Origin: Treponema sp.
GTDB taxonomy: Bacteria; Spirochaetota; Spirochaetia; Treponematales; Breznakiellaceae
Direction: 5' to 3'
Length of the DNA: 18,712 nt
Assembly: GCA_031270205.1 (NCBI GenBank)
Contig: JAISYA010000250.1
Location: 1-18,712, forward strand
Shown: one piece after another, positions 7,736 to 14,190 of the stretch
How the letters are laid out: each line of letters begins with the position of its first letter
How positions within the stretch are numbered: the first letter of the stretch is position 1
Position numbers and translations under genes: made by a program
Notes under the pieces: model-generated
Databases searched by the model: none
What the model was told of the DNA's origin: nothing
What the model saw: only the letters and a program-made list of their open reading frames with translations

Positions 7736-7745
7736 TTAAAAGGTT

Positions 7746-7779
7746 ACTGTTCCAAAACTGAAGTTTTGGAACAGCCTCA
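7746..7779. repeat. Palindromic intergenic repeat, copy 2
   Basis: A perfect 13-bp palindrome (7747-7759 with 7762-7774, loop GA), read on the minus strand, matches 2202-2235 apart from one internal base and the outermost bases. It lies about 35 nt past the stop of the GH57-like gene, after a run of ten T (minus strand, 7783-7792). Both copies sit just downstream of a minus-strand stop codon. Confidence 0.8.
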
Positions 7780-7814
7780 TTCAAAAAAAAAAGCGCTATT
7801 GTACCGTCATAGAC

Positions 7815-9713
7815 TCAGTGTGAAAATTTCAGGCTGAATTCGTTGCTCCAGCTTCCGCCGCTTTCCAGCGAAAGGATAAACAGGGGCAGGAGGCGGCTTG
7901 ACTGGTACTTTTCCCTGGTCCGCACCGGGGCCAGGCGGCCATCAAACGGTTTGGCGGAGGTGAGTTTTATCTGCACCTCGTTTTTCAAATCCTGGATTTT
8001 GACGCCCTCGGCGCTGTTGATAGGCGCGCCGTCCGTCTCGCCCAGGGGCGCGTCTTTGGCCCCGCTTTTGCAGATGAAAAAACGGACAAACGCTTCCCCC
8101 TCGCCGGCAAAGGAAAGGTTGATTTCAGGAACAAAGCGGAAGGCGGCGGCTTCCTTGCCGCTGTTGGTAAGAGTATAACTCACGCTGAGCAGATCTTTTT
8201 TAAGGGAAAAACATTTTTTGATTTCGATACTGCCCAGGGGAAGGGCGGTATCCGTTGCCTGAAGGGTGAAACAGATTTTCCCCCCGGAGCGGTCCCCGGT
8301 CACGGCATCGTATTTTTCGGTGCAGCAACGGCGCGCGCCGCCGGATAAAAGATCCCCGCTCAGATCCCGCAAATCATCAAGGCCTGCCGCCGCCGGCAGC
8401 AGATAATCGGCAAAGCAGGTGCGTCTGCGCACCCCCCCCGCATCTTCGGCGAGACCGGCGTCAAGATAATTCCAGTTTTTGGGAAGGTAGTCCAGTTCAA
8501 AAATACCGGCCCCGGCGGGCTGTATGTAACAGTTGAGTTTAGTATCCTGAAAAAGATACTCCGCGACGCCGTCAAAATCAAAATCGAATGGTATCAGCGA
8601 GGGGCTGAACTTCCCTTTTTCCCTGGTGATTCTTTCGGCCCCGATAAGGGAACGGTAGGCGGCTTTTCGCAGGGATTGCGGGCAGGGGCCGCTCGTTCCG
8701 GTCAGGTAAAAAAGATCGCAGGCGTGGGCTTTCCAGAGTTCTTCCCTGGCGCTGCGTTTACGGGACTTGTCACCCCTGAGCTGATTTACCAGCGCGCTGG
8801 TAAAAATCATCTTCGAGTACACGCCGTTTGTCTCGGGATGTTCAATGAGAAAGCGGCGGGGCGTTACGCGCACATCATTTTCGCCGGAACCGATAAAGCC
8901 GACTGAATCGGGGAAGGCAGCCTTTTTCAGCCCCTTCAATCCCTTGAGCAGTTTCGCCGGGCTTATACATTCAACAAAGGATTCGCAGAGGGAAAGTTCC
9001 TCAAAAAAACGGTTCCAGGTATAATCCGACGCCTCCCCCTCTGAGGAAACGGGTTTTTCCGCGAAAACCGAAACGATCCGTTCTCCGCGCGGGGGAAGGC
9101 GGCTTGCCAGTTCTTCCAAAACCACGGAGATGTTTTTTTCGGCCAGGGCCGCCCCGGCGAATTGTGAAATGGGAAAAACGGTGAGCAGCTTTCCCTGGTC
9201 CTCGCTGATACAGGGGGCAAAGAGATCATCCTTCCCAAGTCCGGCCAGGCGAAACTGGTTTTCCCCAAGGAAGGTATACGTCATGCCGCAGGCGGCCAGG
9301 GGGCTTACCAGGTGCTGTTCCCAGGCAAGGGCGGGTATCCAGCAGCCCAGAGGACGTTTTCCGAAATGCTTGCGGAGATACGTAGTAAAAAGTTCGATCT
9401 GCCCTATCCTGTCCTGGAGGGGGATGAGGGGCAGCATTGGCTCGTAAAAACCGCCGCCCAAAAGTTCCGCCTGCTTGCGGGACACCATGTCCTCGATCAG
9501 CATGAACAGTTCCGGCCTGGAACGCTCCACCCAGTACAGCAAAGCGCCCGAATAGTGCAGAACCGCCTGTATTTTCGGGTACTTGCAGAGAGTCGAAACA
9601 AAGGGCCGCAGCACTTTTTCATAGACGCTTTCGAATTCATGGTCTTCCGCGCCGGTGGGGACATGGGCGTGGGAACCCAGGATCAGGTTGATTTTCGTGC
9701 TGGCGACACTCAT
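7815..9713 (-). CDS. GH57 4-alpha-glucanotransferase-like protein, probably inactive
   Basis: A 632-residue protein matching the GH57 4-alpha-glucanotransferase/AmyA architecture: a (beta/alpha)7 catalytic domain, then a beta-sandwich domain of the DUF1925/DUF1926 type. Visible landmarks are GSHAHVPTG at 13-21 (compare HNHQP), GGFYEPMLPLIPLQDRIGQIE at about 87-107 and LACGMTYTF at about 139-147. Two catalytic motifs are altered. The family's WLTERVW (nucleophile Glu) reads WIPALAW at 125-131, with Ala128 at the Glu position. The HDDGEKFG motif (acid/base Asp) reads AEKPVSSE at 217-224. By family knowledge it should lack glucanotransferase activity. It starts directly after the rnfA stop (TGAATG) with GGAGG 4 nt ahead of the junction, so it is translationally coupled to the rnf genes. 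A glucan-binding or scaffold role is possible but unproven. Confidence 0.85.
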   Translation of the reverse strand: MSVASTKINLILGSHAHVPTGAEDHEFESVYEKVLRPFVSTLCKYPKIQAVLHYSGALLYWVERSRPELFMLIEDMVSRKQAELLGGGFYEPMLPLIPLQDRIGQIELFTTYLRKHFGKRPLGCWIPALAWEQHLVSPLAACGMTYTFLGENQFRLAGLGKDDLFAPCISEDQGKLLTVFPISQFAGAALAEKNISVVLEELASRLPPRGERIVSVFAEKPVSSEGEASDYTWNRFFEELSLCESFVECISPAKLLKGLKGLKKAAFPDSVGFIGSGENDVRVTPRRFLIEHPETNGVYSKMIFTSALVNQLRGDKSRKRSAREELWKAHACDLFYLTGTSGPCPQSLRKAAYRSLIGAERITREKGKFSPSLIPFDFDFDGVAEYLFQDTKLNCYIQPAGAGIFELDYLPKNWNYLDAGLAEDAGGVRRRTCFADYLLPAAAGLDDLRDLSGDLLSGGARRCCTEKYDAVTGDRSGGKICFTLQATDTALPLGSIEIKKCFSLKKDLLSVSYTLTNSGKEAAAFRFVPEINLSFAGEGEAFVRFFICKSGAKDAPLGETDGAPINSAEGVKIQDLKNEVQIKLTSAKPFDGRLAPVRTREKYQSSRLLPLFILSLESGGSWSNEFSLKFSH

Positions 9714-10304
9714 TCAGCCTCCGATGGCCCTGAACAAGATCAGCGCCGCTGAAGAAAAAATCAGAGACAAAAGCCCCATCGAGATAAGGCTCAAGGGCGC
9801 GCCGCGCAAAAAACGGGGCACCGCCTCCATCATGGAACGGCGGCGGATCTCTCCGATAATCACAAAAACGAGCAGTATCCCCAGCACAAACCCGAAAGAC
9901 AGCATCGCCGCCTCGACAAATCCCCCGGCGAGGTTGAGGGTAACAAAGAGGGCCGCCGCGGCCAGGCCGTCGCAGTAATGAATGGGGCCGTCGCTTTCCA
10001 CAGCCGTTTTCAGCGCGAAACGGTATACGAGGTATTCAAAGCCGAAATATACAAAAGCGCTCATGGGGAAAAGGAGCACGTACATAAAAAATCCCAGCGG
10101 AAGGGACGAGATGACATATGAAAAGACAATCCACAAGAACAGAATGGTAACAAAAAGGATACCCAGGTTTACCAGCGGCGGTTTTTTGCCCGCTTCCTGG
10201 GTCACGGCTATCCCCCGCATACCGAGGCCGCATTGCAGCGCCAGATTCGCGGAAAGGCTCGCGAAAACCGCGAACAGCGCCAAAGACGCGCCCTGGAAGT
10301 TCAC
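9714..10304 (-). CDS. rnfA: RnfA-like membrane subunit, divergent
   Basis: A 196-residue protein with about six transmembrane helices, homologous to RnfA/NqrE. The C-terminal part is the clearest: FGFVLGILLVFVIIGEIRRR (137-156) and VPRFLRGAPLSLISMGLLSL (162-181) match the family's VP-x-x-FRG-x-x-I-x-LI-x-x-GL pattern. In known complexes RnfA and RnfE each give two Cys to a membrane-embedded 2Fe-2S cluster, in LGxCP and TNC motifs. Here the first motif reads CGLGMRG (Cys25) and the second HYCDG (Cys111). One Cys is present near each site but shifted from the aligned position, and LGxCP and TNC are both lost. The start is GTG at 10304, overlapping the rnfE stop as GTGA, with GGGAGG 7 nt upstream. 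It is the last recognisable rnf gene. Confidence 0.8.
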   Translation of the reverse strand: MNFQGASLALFAVFASLSANLALQCGLGMRGIAVTQEAGKKPPLVNLGILFVTILFLWIVFSYVISSLPLGFFMYVLLFPMSAFVYFGFEYLVYRFALKTAVESDGPIHYCDGLAAAALFVTLNLAGGFVEAAMLSFGFVLGILLVFVIIGEIRRRSMMEAVPRFLRGAPLSLISMGLLSLIFSSAALILFRAIGG

Positions 10305-10858
10305 AGTTTATCCTCCCGGGGGGCGTGGATACTCCTGAAATACCGGTACAGGCCCGCGCCGTATCCAAAAAGCAGCGTTATGCCCACGGCGCTTCCCGAC
10401 AGGAAAAAAGAATAGAAACCCAGAAGTTCCCGCAGAATCGCGAAACCGATGATAAGCCCGCCAAGCACTGCCGCTTCGGAAAGCGCCCTGAGCACGGCGT
10501 CGGCGAGATCGAAGGATTCGATCCGGCTGAAAATTCCCGAGCCGGCGCAAAACAGGGGAACGAGGGAGATAAAAAGAAAAGCCTCCAGCGCCGCCAGCGG
10601 GTTGATGAACCAGAACAGCAGCAGGTAAACGCTTCCGGCAAAAGAAGTGATAAAGAGCATGATCAGCGGCCTGCCCCAGGCGGGGAATATGCGGGAACCG
10701 GCATAGCGGATCAGCGCCGAAACGCCGTATACCCACAACAAGGCCCCGGCGGCCGCAAGAGCGAAGAAAAGCCGCGCCGAGGCTATAATTAAGAGCGCGC
10801 CGCCGCTCAAGCCGGCCAGGGGGGAAAGGGAACCCCAGAATACGTGCTGCCGGTTCAT
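10301..10858 (-). CDS. rnfE: RnfE-like membrane subunit, cluster cysteines replaced
   Basis: A 185-residue polytopic protein placed and patterned as RnfE/NqrD. The best match is residues 95-147, where LFISLVPLF...SRIESF...ILRELLG parallels the family's LGIFIPLI...GRAEAF...LREIIG. The two conserved cluster ligands are gone. The family LGLCPLLAV reads GSLSPLAGL (9-17, Ser12 for Cys), and PLIVTNC reads PLFCAGS (101-107, Ser107 for Cys). The only Cys is 104. It is shorter than typical RnfE (about 200-230). The start ATG at 10858 overlaps the rnfG stop as ATGA. A longer frame runs upstream to 11032 but lies within rnfG and is rejected. A role as an Rnf structural subunit is likely; electron transfer through it is doubtful. 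Confidence 0.75.
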   Translation of the reverse strand: MNRQHVFWGSLSPLAGLSGGALLIIASARLFFALAAAGALLWVYGVSALIRYAGSRIFPAWGRPLIMLFITSFAGSVYLLLFWFINPLAALEAFLFISLVPLFCAGSGIFSRIESFDLADAVLRALSEAAVLGGLIIGFAILRELLGFYSFFLSGSAVGITLLFGYGAGLYRYFRSIHAPREDKL

Positions 10859-11295
10859 TGCCCGCTCCTTTTCGCCGCGGCGGCTTCCACCCGGCGGACG
10901 TACATTTGAACCACGCTTTTGGGGGGAAGCCGGTCCAAAAGCCGCCGCGCGTGTTCGGTCAGGGGCAGCAGTTCCGCTACTTTCCCTTCCGGCGACACAA
11001 GCGCCCCGCAGGGAATGAGAATACCGTCCCACATAATGGCAAACACGAACATATTGGTTCCGGAATCAAGCGTGGAGTACCATACCCCCATCGGGTTTGC
11101 GCTGATGGGACGCCGTCCCAGAGGAGCGGAAAGCCGCCGGGAATCTTCCATGGATATAAACATCTTGTTCACCGCCCGCAAAAGAGCGCGGGCCTGGAAG
11201 GGCTGGGTAAGGGACCAAAGTAACATTCCGGCAAGGAGGATGCCGGCGATCCAGGCGAGAAAAATCGCCCGGTCTTTTAATGCGGGCGCGCTCAT
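10855..11295 (-). CDS. rnfG: Short RnfG-like subunit lacking the flavinylation motif
   Basis: A 146-residue protein with one N-terminal transmembrane helix (about residues 11-29) and an extracytoplasmic domain. Gene order (between rnfD and rnfE) and a partial FMN-binding-domain pattern, GILIPCGALVSPEGKVAELL (compare G-x-x-GPI-x-x-LVGIDPDGKI), support RnfG. Typical RnfG is about 200 residues and ends with SGAT or TGAT, whose Thr carries covalent FMN. This protein stops before that region and has no such motif. The frame is not obviously broken: its start overlaps the rnfD stop (ATGA, AGGAGG 6 nt ahead) and its stop overlaps the rnfE start (ATGA). Identity is therefore by context plus weak similarity. 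Confidence 0.65.
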   Translation of the reverse strand: MSAPALKDRAIFLAWIAGILLAGMLLWSLTQPFQARALLRAVNKMFISMEDSRRLSAPLGRRPISANPMGVWYSTLDSGTNMFVFAIMWDGILIPCGALVSPEGKVAELLPLTEHARRLLDRLPPKSVVQMYVRRVEAAAAKRSGQ

Positions 11296-12326
11296 GCCGC
11301 GCCTCCTGATACGGCTTTCCCAACGCGCCCTTTCCGCGAGTAGAACAGGCGGCTCTCGAAGAGCCGTACTACCGGGGTAAAGGCGTTCATCAGGGCAAGG
11401 GCGTAAAAACAGCCGTACAATTCAAGGCCAGTATAGCGGAAGACCCAGGAGAAAAACGCGCCCAGCGCCGTGACCAGCAGAACGCCGGCTCCGGATTTCG
11501 CGCCGCTTGCCGGTTCGGAGGCGAGGATAAAAGCCGCCGCGATAGTACCGCCGGAACACAGGGCAAAAAGTACGTCTCCCTGCCAGAGAAGTCCGCCGGC
11601 GGCCGGAGCGCCGGCCCGGACCAGTACCGCAAACACCGCCAGAAACACCGCAGGCGTCCAGGAACGGCTCACGCGGAAGGCAGAGATACCGATTGTACCG
11701 AGAAGCAAGGCCAAAAGCCCCCGGTCGGCGATAATACCCGGCGTTCCGGGGAACAGCAAGTCGATATAGCCCGAAGGGAGTTCCGTCCCCAAAAGCAAAA
11801 AAACCGTGTTGTTGAAAAAAGCGGTCACTGTGCCGTCCAGGGCGCTTGCGGCCAGTTCTCCCGAAGGGACGGCAATTCCCGAAAGCGCGCCCTCAAGTGA
11901 GCGGCCGAACTCGTCCGGCCAGGAAAAGCGGACAAAGAGCCAGCCGCCAAGGCCCGGGTTCAGCCAGTTTGATCCCAGGCCCCCGAAACTGTGCTTTACC
12001 ACCGCCATGGCAAAGAGCGCGCCCAGGGCCGCGTAAGCCGGATGGATTTGGTTGGGGAGAAGCAGCGTCAGGACCAGGGCCGAAGCCGCGGCGCTCCCGT
12101 CTTTTATTTTTGAGAAGCCGCTTTTTTTCCAGGTAAAGACCAGTTCCGCCGCGAGCGCCGAGCCGAGGGCGCTGAGAGCCACAATAAGCGAAGAGCCCTT
12201 GTCGCCAAAAGCCGACTGGGCTATGCCCAGAGCCGCGCAGCAAAAGACGAGCCACATCCGGCCCGCCGCGGGCCGGGAAAGGTTGATCTGGGGCTTCCGC
12301 CTCAGCGGGATGTTTAAGTCAGGCAT
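11292..12326 (-). CDS. rnfD: RnfD-like membrane subunit without the FMN-carrying Thr
   Basis: A 344-residue membrane protein of the RnfD/NqrB family with about nine to ten hydrophobic segments. Strong family motifs are DGSAAASALVLTLLLP (76-91), KHSFGGLGSNWLNPG (111-125) and, near the end, ALMNAFTPVVRLFE. In active members a Dxx(S/T)GAT motif is flavinylated on its Thr. Here the aligned segment is DGTVTAF (164-170): Asp and Ala are kept, the Thr is Phe170 and the Gly is Thr168. I checked these codons directly at 11817-11837. The gene overlaps the end of rnfC by 8 nt and rnfG by 4 nt. A GGGGGAG precedes the ATG. The fold and complex assembly look preserved, while the covalent flavin looks lost. 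Confidence 0.88.
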   Translation of the reverse strand: MPDLNIPLRRKPQINLSRPAAGRMWLVFCCAALGIAQSAFGDKGSSLIVALSALGSALAAELVFTWKKSGFSKIKDGSAAASALVLTLLLPNQIHPAYAALGALFAMAVVKHSFGGLGSNWLNPGLGGWLFVRFSWPDEFGRSLEGALSGIAVPSGELAASALDGTVTAFFNNTVFLLLGTELPSGYIDLLFPGTPGIIADRGLLALLLGTIGISAFRVSRSWTPAVFLAVFAVLVRAGAPAAGGLLWQGDVLFALCSGGTIAAAFILASEPASGAKSGAGVLLVTALGAFFSWVFRYTGLELYGCFYALALMNAFTPVVRLFESRLFYSRKGRVGKAVSGGAA

Positions 12327-13623
12327 ACCGCTCCCCCCGAAGGTTCCCCCGTATTACCCCCGACAGAGGCAGTTGGGAAGGGCACACCGCCTCGCAGCAG
12401 CCGCAGCCGTGACATTCCGCCGCTCCTTCCGGAACTCCGGAATTAAAGGCGGTGATCGTTTTGTACAGTTCTTCGGGATCAAGGCCCACCGGGCACACGA
12501 TGCGACATTCCCCGCAGCCTATGCAGTTCCCTTCGGGATGATCAGCGGAGCGGGCTTTCAGCATGGCAAACACCGCGAAACTGGTTTTACTTACCGGTTC
12601 GTCCAGATTCAACACCGCCCTTCCCAAAAGGGGCGTACCCCTGGCAATATGTTTCGGCGGGGCGATGAAGCCCCCGCATTCGGCAAACAGTTCGCCCAGC
12701 CGCTTCCCGATACGGGCTTTCATCACCTGGGGAGTTTTCACCGCCGGGCCGCCCACCGCCACGTACCGGTCAAGGGGGGGGCGCTTGAATTTTACCGCGT
12801 CGTACACGGCCGCCATAGTCGCCGGTCCCAAGATAAGGAAGGATCCCAGCTCAAGGCCTTCTGTTTTTTGGTAGTCCCGCAGCACCAGTTCCAGTTCCCG
12901 CCGGTTCCGCTGGGGATAGCGGGACCCCACCAGCACAAGGGACGCGGGAATATCCCAGCGGGCGGCCTCGGCGAGCATCGCCTCACCCAGATCCCGCTCC
13001 CCGTGCGAAACGGCGAATACCACCCGCTCCGCTTTGCCGGCGGCGTGGACCGTGATAACGGCCCCCTCCACCACCGCGGCGAGCCGTTCTTTACAGAGCA
13101 CATAGTCGGCGGCCAGCCAGGGATCGTCAAACACGCAGCGTACCACAAGGCTCCCCGTTTCTCCGGCGCTCCTGAAGGCGGAAATGGTTTCCGCCGCCGG
13201 AACACCCGAACCTTCCATCTCCACCACGCCGTACTCGGCGATAATGCGCTGCAGGTCATAGCAATTCATCCCTCTCCAGGAAAAAGCCTCTTCCCGTCTG
13301 CCGAGCCGCTCAAAGGCCCCTTCCATGCGGATAAGCAGGGCGTCGCAGGGGTTTCCCGCACTGTCCTTCCACGGAATCTTGCGGGCTACCCTGCCCGGCA
13401 CGGTGGCGTGCACGTTAGCCTCCCCCGGCCCGGCTCTGCCGATGAGCATCCCTTCCCTCACCCGCTCTCCCACGTTGACCAGGGGGTATACCCGGCCGCC
13501 GGAAGAGGACCCCATGGGGATAACCGTGAGCACCGGCAGGAAGGCTACCACGCTTGAATCTTTGGGCGGAACCGCGGGAACATCAAAAGAAAGCCCTCCG
13601 CGGGGGAATGTGTACACTTTCAT
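12319..13623 (-). CDS. rnfC: RnfC-like iron-sulfur subunit
   Basis: A 434-residue peripheral cytoplasmic subunit that in Rnf/Nqr-type complexes handles NADH and electron entry. The N-terminal barrel-sandwich part (GGLSFDVP at 9-16, VIPMGSSSGGRVYPLVNVGERV at about 34-55) fits RnfC. The C-terminus holds two intact 4Fe-4S motifs: CIGCGECRIVCP (Cys367/370/373/377) and CHGCGCCEAVCP (Cys404/407/410/414). Between them the flavin/NADH site looks eroded. The family GGAGFPT reads EGSGVPA (137-143), and NGAECEPY reads VRCVFDDPW (161-169). The start ATG at 13623 matches the family's N-terminus; an in-frame TTG at 13665 adds 14 residues and lacks support. dtd ends 96 nt upstream. The C-terminal extension common in proteobacterial RnfC is absent. 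Confidence 0.87.
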   Translation of the reverse strand: MKVYTFPRGGLSFDVPAVPPKDSSVVAFLPVLTVIPMGSSSGGRVYPLVNVGERVREGMLIGRAGPGEANVHATVPGRVARKIPWKDSAGNPCDALLIRMEGAFERLGRREEAFSWRGMNCYDLQRIIAEYGVVEMEGSGVPAAETISAFRSAGETGSLVVRCVFDDPWLAADYVLCKERLAAVVEGAVITVHAAGKAERVVFAVSHGERDLGEAMLAEAARWDIPASLVLVGSRYPQRNRRELELVLRDYQKTEGLELGSFLILGPATMAAVYDAVKFKRPPLDRYVAVGGPAVKTPQVMKARIGKRLGELFAECGGFIAPPKHIARGTPLLGRAVLNLDEPVSKTSFAVFAMLKARSADHPEGNCIGCGECRIVCPVGLDPEELYKTITAFNSGVPEGAAECHGCGCCEAVCPSQLPLSGVIRGNLRGERYA

Positions 13624-13719
13624 GAGATCGATCTTTACGATAAAGCTTTTTTTCCTGATATACAAGGCCCCGCGTTGCCTAATAATTTTTCCGGCCGAAG
13701 GGATCCCGGGCGGGGCGCC

Positions 13720-14190
13720 CTACTCCCTGCTGTCCAGCAGAATCGTTACCGGGCCGTCGTTGGTATACGCGACTTGCATGTGGGCCTGAAATTCCCCGCT
13801 TTCACAGCGCAGGCCCGCTTCGCGGATTTTGCCCATAAAGTATTCGTAGAGCCGTTTCGCTTCTTCAGGCGGGGCGGCCCTTCCCCACGAGGGACGGCGG
13901 CCTTTGCGGGCGTCGCCCAAAAGGGTGAACTGGGAAACGGCCAGCACGCCGATTGACGTCCCCGCTTCGCCCGCGCCCTGAATCACATCCTTGAGCGAAA
14001 GATTCATCTTCCCTTCGGCGTCCTCAAAAATACGAAGGTTGGCGATTTTTTCCGCAAGCCAGTCCGCGTCGGATTCATCGTCCTTCAGCGCCACGCCGAG
14101 GTATACCAAAAGGCCGGAATCCACGCGCCCGCGCAGGCTGCCTGAAACCCTTACCGAGGCGTCAATAACCCGCTGAACTACCGCTTTCAA
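13720..14190 (-). CDS. dtd: D-aminoacyl-tRNA deacylase
   Basis: A 156-residue cytoplasmic enzyme that hydrolyses D-aminoacyl (and Gly-misacylated) tRNAs. The N-terminus KAVVQRVIDASV, the active-site SQFTL (86-90) and the cross-subunit GPVT (146-149, in NDGPVTILLDS) are the DTD signatures, so it should be an active homodimer. The length is typical (about 145-155). It starts with TTG at 14190, overlapping the upstream TPR gene's stop as TTGA. The family N-terminus begins exactly at this codon. It is a housekeeping gene within a series of envelope and membrane genes. I see no functional link to them beyond co-transcription. Confidence 0.95.
   Translation of the reverse strand: MKAVVQRVIDASVRVSGSLRGRVDSGLLVYLGVALKDDESDADWLAEKIANLRIFEDAEGKMNLSLKDVIQGAGEAGTSIGVLAVSQFTLLGDARKGRRPSWGRAAPPEEAKRLYEYFMGKIREAGLRCESGEFQAHMQVAYTNDGPVTILLDSRE

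Noticed and set aside
10855..11295. Frameshift as the reason rnfG is short
   Set aside because: The stop overlaps the rnfE start as ATGA and I see no SGAT-type motif in the other frames of this stretch, so a simple frameshift does not restore it.
12052..13557. A 501-codon open frame on the plus strand
   Set aside because: It lies antisense to rnfC and the start of rnfD, whose protein motifs are clear. High GC creates long antisense frames, and its translation is low-complexity Arg/His/Pro-rich.
13624..13719. Separate promoter or terminator between dtd and rnfC
   Set aside because: TTGTAT-17-TATCGT can be read but matches poorly and would leave almost no leader; no clear terminator hairpin with a T-run is present.
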